Counted from the stretch's first letter, positions 46,008 through 57,862 are shown. The stretch: DNA of 64,000 nt from Ilex aquifolium (GCA_951799425.1 OX637393.1:23043744-23107743), one strand, 5' to 3'. Notes: generated from the sequence alone by a model not told the origin. Program-made: numbers and translations.

Positions 46008-46365
46008 TTATTCCTGTTTAGATTAGGATTTGTTTCCTTAGTAGATTAGGAGATTATTATCTCAATATGCTTTGAGAGCATTGTCTCTATGGTTCTTTGA
46101 AGAACTTTTCGAACTTATCGGGATTTCCCGTGGCGTTCACCAACGACTTATCAAACGGTTTTCCACCACTGTTTGTGGCGTCTTCCTTATACCAAGGTTC
46201 TTGTTTCGCATCAAACAACGGGTTGAGGTCATATATACCAAGGTTCTTGTTTGTCGTAAACAACGGGTCGAGGTTTTCCATCCATAGACCTGAGTTTGGC
46301 TTTCTTGGGTTGGTTTTCCAATATTGTTGTTGGGTCTCAAAGCAAGTCTATTGGGGTTCACATCA
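46008..46365 (+). repeat. H 3' LTR, last 358 bp
   Basis: Matches 45030-45387; the 5' part was deleted together with the internal domain. Confidence 0.9.
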
Positions 46366-46731
46366 CTACCCATTCCATAAAAACATTATAGGCTTGGAAT
46401 AAACCTTAGTAGGAAGAAACCCTACCTCTTGAAGCGTGAGGAACGACCAAGGGAAGTTCCAAGACCCGATTCAAGCAAAAACCCTCACTTCTCGAAAATC
46501 CCGTACCTTGATCTTCGGTAAAACTTGCGCTTTTTGGTATAGCCGCGTAGCCCTCGATGAGTAGAGCGACTTTAATTCTTGGCTTGCGTGGATTCGAGGT
46601 CCGTAGCACCGTAGATCGTAGAGAGAATGTGAGTTTTCTCTCTTTTCCCTCTCTTCTTTTCTCTCGGCTGAAACCGGCTGAAATGGTGAAGGAGAAGTCT
46701 GATTTTTCAGACTTTAGGCCCCTATTTATAT

Positions 46732-46740
46732 TTTAGAATA
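46732..46740 (-). promoter_or_regulatory. Probable TATA box of S3
   Basis: Minus TATAAATAG, 379 bp from the LTR start, equivalent to E 15351-15359. Confidence 0.6.
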
Positions 46741-47119
46741 CTTGGCCCACAATTCGCCACACGTCCTATTTAATTTCGGGTCCGTTTTAATCCCGAAACG
46801 ACTAAATTTCGCTCCGGTTCAAGTTCGAATTATTTTTATTTTAACTTGTCTCTAATATTTCCCCAAACTTGGAAATTTTATAAAAATTTCGTGTACAGGG
46901 TCACCCGGGGCCCGTTCGTCTCGTAAAACGCGAAAAATCCGACTATCTCGGAATTCAACGAAATTTGACGTGGTAACTAGATTTCGCGAGACGAATCCAA
47001 CGGTGAGGTCCGTTTCGTCATCCGAGTTCTAGAAAAATTCAGGTTTACAACCTGTACCGTAGTGGCAATTTACCGTTTTGCCTTTTTTCTCAAAGGTTTA
47101 AATTTTCTCGGGTTTTACA

Positions 47120-48183
47120 AGTAGTTTAAGTACTTCTTTGTGAACTACCTCTTTCAAATGGGGATTTAATCTTCTTTGCATTTGACGAGATGATTTAGCA
47201 TTTTCTTCTAAGTAAATACAATGAGTACATAGAAGTGGACTTATACCTTTAATATCTGCTATTGTCCATCCAATAACAGTTTGGTGATTTTGCAAGACTT
47301 TTGTTAGTTCTTTTTCCTGAGTTTCAGATAATTTTGATGATATTATAACTGGATTGATTTCATTTTCTCCTAGAAAAACATATTTTAGATTGGTTGGAAG
47401 AGGTTTTAATTCCGGCTTCAAAACTTTGACATTAGATTCCACAAGTTTTGGTAACAATTCTTCATATTGAAGATTCTTTGTGGATATTTTTTTAGATTCG
47501 ACTTTAGGTGTTGATTCTAATGCAAATAATTTCTTTTCTAAAAAGTTTTTTTCAAAAAAACTTTGAGTTAAAGTCTCCACATGATTTATTTCTTGTATTT
47601 CTTCTTCTTCTTCGCTAGGCCGTTTTGCACTTTTAAAAGCATTTAATTTCAAAGTCATATTTCAGAATGATAGTTTCCTGACTCCATTCCTACAATTTAT
47701 CAATGCATTTGATGTAACTAGGAATGGGTGACCCAAAATCAGAGGTATGTATTCAAACGCACATGACTAACAACATGTCTCTGTGTCTATAACAATAAAG
47801 TCTGTTGGAAAATAGAATTGATCAACTTGAACAATAACATCTTCCACAATTCCTCGTGGAGTTTTTACTGATCGGTCTGCTAATTGTAATTTAATACTAG
47901 AAGGTTTTAGTTCACTTAATCCTAATTGTGTATATACTGAATATGACATTAAATTACAACTGGATCCAAGATCTAGTAGAGCTCGTTTTATTTGAAAATT
48001 TCCAATGAAACATGTGACTGTAGGACTACCTGGATCTTTGTACTTAAGAAACGTATCATGCTGTATTATAGTATTAACTTGTTCAGTTAAAAATGCTTTC
48101 TTTGGTACATTAGTTCTTCTTTTTATGGTGCAAAGATCTTTTAAAAATTTAGCATAAACAGGAACTCGTTTTATTGCATCCAA
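47120..48183 (-). pseudogene. pol: B protease and protease-RT spacer pseudogene
   Basis: Minus: KINIPLLDAIKRVPVYAK, KFLKDLCTIKRR, retropepsin site ALLDLGSSCNLMSYS (about 47970-47930; relatives have DLGASVNLLPYS), LKLQLADRSVKTPRG-like block, stop near 47767, then NAFKSAKRPSEEEEEIQEIN spacer, LKYVFLGENEINPVIIS, GWTIADIKGISPLLC, and EVLKLL ending at the S3 junction. The frame continues at 42190 across S3. Confidence 0.87.
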
Positions 48184-49838
48184 TAAAGGAATATTAATTT
48201 TTGCCTATTTAAATAATTCGAGAATATTAGACTGATCTTTTTCACTTGAGAGTTTCTTGACCCTTTGAGGAAAAGGTAAAGGAATAGGACACGGAGGATC
48301 TTTTTCACTTTGTACTTCTTCTTGCTTTTTAACTAAAGGTTCAAGTTCAAGTGGTTCGTTTACAGGAATTGACTTACGTATATTCTTCAGAATCTTAGGT
48401 TTAATAGTTTTATCAATTACCTTACCACTTCTCAATGTTGTGACTGCTTGTACTTGACTTGGCGAGGCTTCAGATATCACAGAATTAGCTTGACCCTGAC
48501 TTTGTGGAGGTTTAGGTTGAGATGAAAATTTTCCTTTTTCTGTAGTACTTAAGGACTGAGTCAACTTAGTAAGATGACTCTTGATATCTTCAATACTCTG
48601 TGAAGTTTGGGCTTTAAAATCATTGAATGCTTGATTTGTTTGAGGATTAAAATTCATTTGACTACTGTTGTTGATTTTGTAGCTGTGGTGGACCTTGTGT
48701 TTGATTTGTAGGTTGTGTATTTCTCCAACTAAAATTTGGATGATTTCTCCATCCTGGATTGTAAGTTTCAAAATATGGATTTGAATATGGTTTAGTATAA
48801 GTTGGAACAGCATTAGATTGTTCAATTAAGACTTCTTTAAATGCAGGTATAGTTGGACATTCCCCTGCAGGATGTCCTGACAACGCACAAATTTCACACT
48901 TAATCAGTAGAAGAAATAACAGATACTTGTTTAACTTTTTTCGTTTCCAAGGCTTCTAATTTTCGAGATAGATTAGCCATTTTAGCTCTTAAATCATCAT
49001 CGTCTTTCAAAATATATTTTCCTCTCTCAGATGTAGATGACTTATTTTCCAAAGTATTTGAAGAAGTCAAGTCCCACATTTGGGAACTCTCTGAAATAGT
49101 ATCAAAAAATTGAAATGCTTCTTCAGGGTTTTTATTCATAAATTCTCCTTGAGCCATCATTTCGACAAATTGTTGCATTGCAGACGAAAGAGCATCATAA
49201 AAGAAACCAACTAAAGTCCATTTTTCAAAAGCATGATGTGGACAAGCTTGGAGAAGATCCTTAAATCTTTCCCAGCATTGATAAAAAGTTTCACCTTCTT
49301 TCACAAAAAAATTCATTATTTTACGTCTTAATGCATTAGTACGATGCACAGGAAAAAACTTTTTAAAGAACTCAGTTTTTAAAGCTTGTCAATTTGTGAT
49401 AGAATTTGCTCTTAAAGAGTTAAGCCATAGTTTAGCTTTATCTTTTAATGAAAATGGAAAAATTCGTACTTTGACCATTTCAGAATTATCTTGCAAAGTT
49501 CCACAGACTTCCTCAAATTCTTTCATATGAACATAAGGATTTTCATCTTCTAAACCATGGAACTGTGGTAGTAATTGTATTGTGTTTGGCTTAATATTAA
49601 TATTTGGAGCGTCTGTTGGAAAAGCAAAACATGACGGGACATTAGTTCTTGTAGGATGTGGATATTCTCTTAATGGTCTGACATTTTGAACTACTTCTTG
49701 TTCTCTAGCTTCTTCCTCCCTAGGTATGTTTTGAGCCATACTTAAGTCAAACGATTCTTTTGTAGATGCAGATGAAGAAGATGATGAAGACGAAGGAGTT
49801 GACTGATTTACAGAACCTACTGATGAATGAACAAACAT
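48184..49838 (-). pseudogene. gag: B gag pseudogene
   Basis: Start Met 49838 (MFVHSSVGSVNQS), Ser-rich N-terminus, RPLREYPHPTRTNVPSC, capsid LLPQFHGLEDENPYVHMKEFEEV, IFPFSLKDKAKLWLNSL; a TGA (where relatives have Trp) near 49386; EGETFYQCWERFKDLLQACPH; a frameshift near 48890; zinc knuckle C-EI-C-ALSG-H-PAGE-C at 48895-48850; Gln/Asn-rich linker; AVTTLRSGKVIDKT (about 48450-48410). Full-length relative to G and C, with about three disruptions. Confidence 0.9.
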
Positions 49839-49930
49839 AGACTATTAAAAACAAACAAACAAACTATAAACATATAATACATATAAACACATAAATTATA
49901 TTTTTTTTTCTTTTTTCAAATTACCATAAC

Positions 49931-49948
49931 TCCCCGGCAACGGCGCCA
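49931..49948 (-). other. Primer-binding site of B, tRNA-Asp
   Basis: TGGCGCCGTTGCCGGGGA on minus, complementary to the 3' end of plant tRNA-Asp including CCA. Six bases inside the 5' LTR end. Confidence 0.92.
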
Positions 49949-49954
49949 AAAACT

Positions 49955-51814
49955 TGATTTGCCACTTTTTATGATCTGAATTATATTAATTATACACCCA
50001 AGTATAAGTGGTCAAATTGTAGTTTTCTCGGTTTAAGTCCAAGTATCGATCCCACAAAGAGTTTTAGTAATTTAGATTTTAAAATAAAGAAAAACAGTAA
50101 AGTTTGTTGTTTGGAGTAGTATGATGTTTGATAGTTTGTGATGTGAGCTTAGATTGATAACTAGTTTAATTTAAATACACTGCGGAAATAAAGTGCGGAG
50201 ATAATAAAAATGCGTAAGTAAAGCGTATAAGTGATAACAATATAAAAGATACCCTTCAATTTAAGGATCCATATACTTTATATTGGTTGATTACTGGAAA
50301 TGCTACCTCACAACAATTAACTTCCATTTTACTGGAAAGTCAATCGGCAGGTCTGATGTATATAAACTATAACACAGCCGCTTCTTAGGCTAACTGGTAG
50401 TAATAAATTATAACGCAGCAACTTCTTAGGAAAGCTGGTTATGTTTACGTCAATTGATTAACCCAAGCAAACCAGAAGGACAAGCCATTCATGAGGAATA
50501 CTTGAGTTATTCAATTGATCTCTTGATAGCAAGTACATAAAGATTAAAGCATAACACAGCCACTTCTTAGGTTAACTGGTGGTAATATAGCATAACACTG
50601 CAACTTTTTTAGGAAAGCTGGTTATAGACGTACCAATTAACTAATTCAAGTGAACCAGAAGGACAAGCCATTCATGAGGAATACTTGTTCCATCAGAGGA
50701 CAAGCCATACCAGTAGGGAACACCGTGGTTGTTAGACTGTCCATATAGTTAGATATATAATAAGTAAAGAAACCCTAATAACCCAGAAGGACAAGCCATT
50801 TATGAGGATCATTTAGGTTATGTTACCACACATCAGTAGAAAATCCTCAGCGTTCCAATGGAGGACAAGCCATACCGGTAGGAACACCGTGAATCTTTAA
50901 CTGACTGGTCTTATGATATACTAATGACATAATTCCAGGCACAACACCAGAATTACGTACATCACTATATCACGCATTAAGCATATAATACATATATAAA
51001 TAAACATATAAATAAAACATTAGCATTTCCATAATCTAACCAATATTATACATATGTTTACCCTAGTTTGAAGGGTATAAACGACTACTCACACTCCATT
51101 GCTACATACAAACAAGGAGTGTGACTATTCTTCATTACAACTAAAATTAAACGGTAAATTGTAAAACTTCTTTCACAAGGAACAATTGAAACACAACCAC
51201 CTTTATTATCATTTAAAACACAAAAGTGGCGGTAGTTCAACTATCCAAATAGAAAGATACAATAGAAATGTAGAAATACAGAGTAACAATAAAAGTGTAT
51301 CACAGACCGGCTAAGACTTTCTCTTTCTTTCTTTCTCTTTTTCTTCCTCTCTTTCTTTCTCTCTTTGGCTTTGGTGTGGCCGGCCAAGTGCAAGGTGAGT
51401 TGTCTTGGAAAAGTGTTTGGAAGGCTTGGAAGGAATGGCTTGAAGACTAAACAAGGCACCCCTATTTATAGAGGGGGGAGGGAGTTTCGGCCAAGGAGGG
51501 GGGTCCCAACCACTAGCCCAACCTTCCGGAAGGTTGGTGACTTGCAGTGGTGCTAGGTGTCGTCTTCTTAGGCTGCCACTTGTCAGCTTCTTATTGGTCC
51601 AAGTTTCTTTATTGCACCTTGGTCCTTCGTAACTTCAAGCTTTGCAAATTGGTCTTGTATTTTTCAGTATTTCTGCATTTGACCCTGTAACTTAAACATA
51701 AAATATTTAAAACTATAAATTAAGCACAAACTATAATTCATAATATTTACTTGTTTTATCTTACAAAACAGATTACTTAATCATCCTAATTTATACACTA
51801 ATTAAGGTTAATCA
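49955..51814 (-). repeat. B 5' LTR
   Basis: Minus TGATTAACCTTAATTAG (51814) to ...GGCAAATCA (49955), 1860 bp. TATA 51462-51471; palindrome AACCTTCCGGAAGGTT 51520-51535. Lacks about 60 bp found near 34635-34700 of the 3' LTR. No gene. Confidence 0.93.
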
Positions 51815-51833
51815 ATAACCTTTAGGCCCCAAC

Positions 51834-52750
51834 ATGAATCTTGACCAAGACCCACCCGAGGATGCCGGTGATAATTTTGAGGATGTTGGTGCTAATGTCC
51901 AAAGAGGCGGGGGAGTGGAAGACCCTAGAATGCTGAATCCTAGAATGCACTTCCCTCCTAGGAATGAAGGAAACAACATCCCAATTGATCCTCCGACGAG
52001 GTCAATGAGGGATTATCTCCAACCCGCACGTAGCACCACTCTCTCATGCATTCTTTTACCGGTCCAAGCTCATGCCTTCCTAGTCAAACCGGGAATGTTA
52101 CAACTACTTCCTCAATTCCATGGAATTGAAAGAGAGAATCCTTATTTACACATTAAGGAGTTTGAGGAAATAGTTGCAACATTCCTCACTAATCATGCCA
52201 TGGAAGACATAGCTCGCTTGAAATTGTTTCCCTTTTCCCTTGAGGACATAGCCAAAACGTGGTTAAATTCCTTGAAGCCTCGATCGATAATCTTTTGGGC
52301 ACAAATTTTTTCTGAGTTTTTAAACAAATTCTTCCCGGTGCCTAAAACCACCGCTCTTAAAAAGTAAATCTAAAACTTTTCGGAAAAGCCCAATGAGCAA
52401 TTCTATCAATGTTGGGATCACTACAAGGAATTGCTACAATCCATTCCACACCAAGGTTTTTAATCATGACAATTGGTGAGTTTCTTCTACGAAGGGATTG
52501 CACCGGGCCATCGATAATTCATAGACATGATGTGCAATGGGGAGTTTTTAAACAAGGATCCCGATGAGGCCCTAGATTACTTTAGTACATTGGCACAAAA
52601 TGCACAATCTTGGGATATCACAGATCCCACCGATGTACTGAGGTCTTCTCTGGGTAGTAATCAACTAAGTGGGGGAGGGATGTACAATTTAAGGGATAGG
52701 GAAGACTTGCTTTCCAAAATCACCAAGTTGTCTCAGAAAGTGGAGATGTT
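51834..52750 (+). pseudogene. gag: C gag, N-terminal part
   Basis: Met at 51834 (MNLDQDPPEDAGD), SMRDYLQPARSTTLSC, LLPQFHGIERENPYLHIKEFEE, LKLFPFSLEDIAKTWLNSL, a stop at 52365-52367, then in shifted frames FYQCWDHYKELLQS and DMMCNGEFLNKDPDEALDYF (52527 on), ending at KITKLSQKVEML. The capsid half resembles but differs from G and B; for example it has MHFPPRNEGNNIP near its start. Confidence 0.85.
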
Positions 52751-53397
52751 GCTCACAACTTTCTTTAGTGGGCTCGGATGACTCAATCACATGTTGGCCT
52801 CTAGGGTTCTCTTGGGGTTGAGCAGGGAATTTCCCCTTCTTTTGTTGGGCCGACCCTATGGCATTGGTCAATTTTGTGATTTGAGTACGAATGTCATTGA
52901 AAGCGGTGGCGGTTTGATTGTTGATGGTGGTTTTGCTTTGGATGAATTGGTGCACTACATCCTCCAAATTTCTATTATGGGGAGGTTGGTAGGTGGGTGG
53001 GGTGGATGGTTCTTGTTGACCAAAACTTTGTGGAGGTGGACTTTGGGAAAAACTTTGTGGAGGCGATTTTTGTGAATACCCTTGCGGATTGGACTGGGGG
53101 TATTGTGAGCTAGACGATTGAACTTGGCCATGGTATTGATTTTGCTTAGGAGGCATGGGGGGTGAATATGAACTAGACCCGTAAGGAGTGTGATTCTCAT
53201 TCTTCAAACTAAAGTTCAGGTGATTACTCCAACCCGGATTGTATGTATTAGAGTGTGGGGAGAATGATTTCCTACTTTGATTGAAAACATTGACTTGTTC
53301 ATGGTACACCTCTTTAAGTGACGGAATGTTGGGGCATTCCGAGATGGAATGCTCAACACTCTCACAGATAGAGCAAAACTCCTCGGTCTTGGTGCAT
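52751..53397 (-). pseudogene. gag: C gag C-terminus, inverted relative to C
   Basis: Minus strand reads CSICESVEHSISECPNIP (half zinc knuckle), SHSNTYNPGW-type linker, Pro/Gln-rich stretch with QSFSQSPPPQSF, and ends at HVIESSEPTKESCEQ. In A the same segment runs forward (2628-3210). So about 650 bp of gag were flipped inside C, and the following TLRSGK region up to NRLKP (about 200 bp) was lost. Confidence 0.88.
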
Positions 53398-53960
53398 GCC
53401 CCATTCCGGCCACTTTTCCCAATCGTTTGAAGCCACTCGTGAAGGTGGCTAATTATTCTGACATTATTGAGAAGTTCAAGCAAGTTAAGATCAACATCCT
53501 GCTTCTTGATGCTATCAAACAAATCCCTTCATGTGCCAAGATCTTGAAATATTTGTGCACTATAAAAAGAAAGTTGAATGTGCACAAGAAGACATTCCTC
53601 ACTGAGCAAGTGAGCTCAATCTTGAGGATAAATACACCTCCAAAGTTCAAAGACCCCGGATGCCTCACCATTGCCATCACAATAGGAAATTGTCGGGTGG
53701 AGGAAGCACTTCTTGACTTGGAGGCAAGTGTCAACCTCCTACCCTACTCGGTGTATCAACAACTCCAACTTGAAGAGTTGAAGCCAACTCCAATCACTCT
53801 TCAATTGGAAGATTGTAGCATTAGAACACCAAGCGGAGTAGTTGAGGATGTTTTAGTTTAAGTTGATAAATTCTATTTCCTTGTTGATTTTATTGTACTT
53901 GATACTCACCCGGTTGTTAACCCTACCTCACAAATTCCTGTCATACTTGGTAGACCTTTT
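53398..53960 (+). pseudogene. pol: C protease pseudogene, upstream of S4
   Basis: PFPATFPNRLKPLVKVANYSD, KINILLLDAIKQIPSCAK, site ALLDLEASVNLLPYS (53708-53750; relatives have DLGAS), LQLEELKPTPITLQLEDCS, a stop at 53859-53861, then ILGRPF up to the CTTTT target site of S4. Confidence 0.87.
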
Positions 53961-55845
53961 TGATTAACCCTAATTAGTGTATAAATTGAAATGATTAAGT
54001 AATTAATTTTGTAAGATAAAACAAGTAAATATTATGAATTATAGTTTGTGCTTAATTTACAGTTTTAAATATTTTATGTTTAAGTTACAAGGTTAAATAC
54101 AGAAAAACTGAAGAATATAGGATAAATGTGCAAAGCTTGAAGTCACGAAGGACCAAAGGGCAATAAAGAAACATGGCCCAATCAGAAGCAGACAAGTGGC
54201 AGTCCAAGAAAACGACACCTAGCACCACTGCAAGTCACCAACCTTCCGGAAGGTTGGGCTAGTGGTTGGGACCACCCTCCTTGGCCGAAACTCCCTCCCC
54301 CCTCTATAAATAGGGGTGCCTTGTTTAGTCTTCAAGCCATTCCTTCCAAGCCTTCCAAACACTTTTCCAAGACAACTCACCTTGCACTTGGCCGGCCACA
54401 CCAAAGCCAAAGAGAAAAAGAAAGAAAGTTTTCCAAAGCTAGAAAGAAAGAGAAAGTCTTAGCCGGTCCATGATACACTTTTATTGTTACTCTGTATTTC
54501 TACATTTCTATTGTATCTTTCTATTCGGATAGTTGAACTACCGCCACTTTTGTGTCTTAAATGATAATAAAGGTGGTTGTGTTTCAATTGTTCCTTGTGA
54601 AAGAAGTTGTACAATTTACCGTTTAATTTTAGTTGTAATGACGAATAGTCACACTCCTTGTTTGTCTGTAGCAATGGAGTGTGAGTAGTCGTTTATACCC
54701 TTCAAACTAGGGTAAACATATGTATAATATTGGTTAGATTATGGAAATGCTACTGTTTTATTTATATGTTTATTTATATATGTATTATATGCTTAATTCG
54801 TGATATAGTGATGTACGTAATTCTGGTGCTGTGCCTGGAATTATGTCATCAGTGTATCATAAGACCAGCCAGTTAAAGATCCACGATGTTCCTACCGGTA
54901 TGGCTTGTCCTCCATTGGAACGCTGAGGATTTTCTACTGATGTGTGGTACAAAGCCTAAATGATCCTCATGAACGGCTTGTCCTTCTGGGTTATTAGGGT
55001 TTCTTTACTTACTAAATATCTAACTATACTGACAGTCTAACAACCACGGTGTTCCTATCGGAATGACTTATCTTCCACCGGAATGCTGAGGATGTTTAAC
55101 TGGCATATATATATATATATATATCATGAATGGCTTGTCCTTCTGGTTCACTTGAATTAGTTAATTGGTACGTCTATAACCAGCTTTCCTAAGAAGTTGT
55201 TGTGTTATGCTATATTACCACCAGTTAACCTAAGAAGTGGCTGTGTTATGGTTTAATCTTTATGTACTTGATATCAAGAGATCAATTGAATAACTCAAGT
55301 ATTCCTCATGAATGGCTTGTCCTTCTGGTTTGCTTAGGTTAATCAATTGACGTAAATATAACCAGCTTTCCTAAGAAGTTGCTGCGTTATAATTTATTAC
55401 TACCAGTTAGCCTAAGAAGCAGTTGTGTTATAGTTTATATACATCAGACCTGCTGATTGACTTTCCAGTAAAATGGAAGTTAATTGTTGTGAGGTAACAT
55501 TTTCAGTAATAAACCAATATAAAGCATATGGATCCTTAAATTGAAGGGTATCTTTTATATTGTTATCACTTATACGCTTTACTTACGCATTTTTATTATC
55601 TCCGCACTTTATTTTCGCAGTGTATTTAAATTAAACTAGTTATCAATCTAAGTTCACATCACAAGCTATCAAACATCATACTACTCCAAACAACAAACTT
55701 TACTGTTTTTCTTTATTTTAAAATCTAAATTACTAAAACTCTTCGTGAGATCGATACTTGGACTTAAACTGAGAAAACTACAATTTGACCACTTATACTT
55801 GGGTGTATAATTAATATAATTCAGATCACAAAAAGTGGCGAATCA
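53961..55845 (+). mobile_element. S4: solo LTR of the B family inside C pol
   Basis: Flanked by CTTTT at 53956-53960 and 55846-55850. TGATTAACCC to GGCGAATCA, 1885 bp, near-identical to the B LTRs but in opposite orientation. TATA 54304-54313; palindrome 54240-54255; (TA)n at 55108-55124; motif array 54880-55440. No gene. Confidence 0.93.
54304..54313 (+). promoter_or_regulatory. TATA box of S4
   Basis: CTATAAATAG, 343 bp from the LTR start, as in both B LTRs. Confidence 0.75.
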
Positions 55846-57862
55846 CTTTTCTTGTTACATCTAGTACTGTGATTAATTGTAGGAACAGTCTAATGAAGCT
55901 TGCATTCAGGAATATGACTATGGAACTCAATGTATTCAATCTATGCAAACAACCGGGGGATGATGAGGAAGTGCATGAAGTAAATAGGATTGATACTTTG
56001 GTGGAGGATCACTTGGAGCTATTGAGCACTTTGGAGTTTGGGGAGGAGAAGTTTGTTGATCAAGAGGAGTCGGAAAGTTTACAAGGGATAGAGAAATGGA
56101 CCCCAACATTTGAAAGACTTCCTTTGCAAGAGAAAAAGATCTTTTCATCGACTGTGCAAAATCCCATCTTGGAGTTGAAGCCATTACCATCCAACCGCAA
56201 ATATGCATTTTTAGGGGAGCATGAGACCTTCCCAATGGTGATAAGCTCAACTTTGGAGGCGAAGCAAGAAGAGGATCTATTGAAAGTGTTGAGGAGGCAC
56301 AAGGGAGCAATTGGTTGGACAATTGCCGACATCAAGGGGATAAGCCCCCTCATTTGCACACACCGCATCTACCTTGAAGAAGACTCCAAGCCGTCCCGAC
56401 AACCACCAAGAAGGTTGAATCCGATTATGAAGGATGTGGTGAGGGACGAGGTACTCAAGCTACTTGATGTGGGCATCATCTTTCCGATTACCAACTGTAA
56501 ATGGGTGAGTCCCACTCAAGTAGTGTCCAAGATATCGGGAGTCACCGTGGTTACAAATGAGGAAATGAGTTGATTCCGACAAGAGTAGTCACCAGATGGG
56601 GAGTGTATATTGACTATCGGAAGCTCAACTCTTGCACAAGAAATGATCACTTCCCTTTTCCATTCCTCGACCAAGTATTGGAAAAAGTAGCCAGACACTT
56701 GTTCTATTGCTTCTTGGATGGATACTCGGGCTACAATCAAATTGAGATCGCAATGGAGGATCAAGAGAAAACCACCTTCACTTGCTCCTTTGGTACCTTT
56801 GCCTACCAACGCATGCCGTTTGGGTTGTGTAATGCCCCAGAGACTTTTCAAAGATACGTGATGGGAATTTTCAGTGATATAGTGGAAAAGATCGTGGAAG
56901 TCTTCATGGATGACTTTTCCGTATTTGGGGATTCATTTGAGGGTTGTTTGGAGAACTTAGAGAGAGTACTTGAGAGATGCGAGAAGAAGAGCTTGGTCCT
57001 CAACTGGGAGAAGTGCCACTTCATGGTGACACAAGGGATAGTGCTCGGCAAAGGGGATCGAAGTCGAAAAATCCAATTTGCAATTTCCAACCTCCCCACA
57101 CCGAAGGTTGTCAAAGATATCAGGTCGTTTCTTGGCCATGTTGGCTTTTGTCATCGTTTTATAAAGGACTTTAGTGCATTGGCTCGACCCTTGACCATTT
57201 TTCTATCCAAGGATGTCCCATTCGTGTGGTCGGATAATTGTGAGGCATCGTTTAAAAAACTCAAAAGCATTCTCACTACACCTCCAATTATGCGACCACC
57301 CAAGTGGGACTTACCTTTTGAGCTTATGTGCGACGCGAGTGATTACGCGGTTGGCGCTATGCTTGGTCAAAGGAAAGATAAGAGACCTTATGTAATGTAC
57401 TATGCTAGCAAAACTCTTAATGAGGCACAAATGAATTACACTACTACTGAAAAAGAATTGCTAGCTGTAGTATTTGCATTGGATAAATTTCGATCATACA
57501 TCATTGCTTCACCTATAGTAGTTTATACCGATCACTCTATTTTGAAGTATCTTTTGTCTAAGCAGGATGCAAAACCGAGACTCATTAGGTGGATACTCCT
57601 CCTACAAGAATTCAACTTGACAATCAAAGACAAAAAGGGAGTTGAGAACGTGGTGGCGGATCATTTATTCCGACTTGTGGTTCAAGATGTCGATGAGCAT
57701 ATTCCTATCCCTGACTCTTTTCCTGACGAGCATTTACTTTCTATTCATTCTATTTGTCCTTGGTATGCTGACATATGCAATTATCTTGCTACAAGACAAA
57801 TACCACCGCACTGGAGCCCAGAGGATAGACGGAGGTTTATGGTGGATGTGAAGTACTTCTAA
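55846..57862 (+). pseudogene. pol: C protease end, RT and RNase H pseudogene
   Basis: Resumes after the S4 duplication in the ILGRPF frame: INCRNSLMKLAFRNM, spacer with LCKQPGDDEEVHEVNRID, GWTIADIKGISPLIC, RT entry ISDSKWVSP-like TNCKWVSPTQVV. A one-base frameshift near 56570, then [42 protein letters not shown] (56900-56940), a small deletion near 57045 at the GHIVS position, FLGHVGFCHRFIKDF, and RNase [41 protein letters not shown]. It ends after WYADICNYLATRQIPPHW at a TAA (57860-57862). Confidence 0.9.

Larger units (their letters stand above)
44070..46365 (+). mobile_element. Element H: short rearranged LTR element inside S3
   Basis: Flanked by CTACC at 44065-44069 and 46366-46370. Structure: LTR positions 1-537, full LTR (779 bp), primer site plus about 600 bp of leader, then LTR positions ~422-779. 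No gag or pol. Non-autonomous by deletion, with a partial LTR duplication. Confidence 0.9.
42191..47119 (-). mobile_element. S3: solo Tekay-family LTR inside B pol, carrying H
   Basis: Flanked by AGTAG at 42186-42190 and 47120-47124. Minus start TGTAAAACCCGAG, end GGCGTCGCA. Homologous to the E LTR on both sides of H; about 2.63 kb without H. TATA at 46732-46740. No internal domain remains. No gene is supported in the LTR itself. Confidence 0.92.
33891..51814 (-). mobile_element. Element B: Athila-type retrotransposon with both LTRs, carrying S3 and H
   Basis: Flanked by ATAAC at 33886-33890 and 51815-51819. Minus-strand order: 5' LTR, perfect tRNA-Asp primer site, gag, protease, RT (split by S3), RNase H, integrase, Cys-rich ORF, ORF3, conserved block, polypurine tract, 3' LTR. 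Own length without S3 is about 13 kb. The two LTRs are near-identical by eye, apart from a ~60-bp gap, so this insertion is young. Confidence 0.93.

Noticed and set aside
49931-49948. Possible tRNA-Asp gene fragment
   Set aside because: Only 18 bp matching the tRNA 3' end, right at the LTR edge: a primer-binding site, not a tRNA gene.
56977-57395. Short plus frames overlapping C pol
   Set aside because: Other-frame shadows of RT/RNase H; the in-frame protein carries all family motifs.
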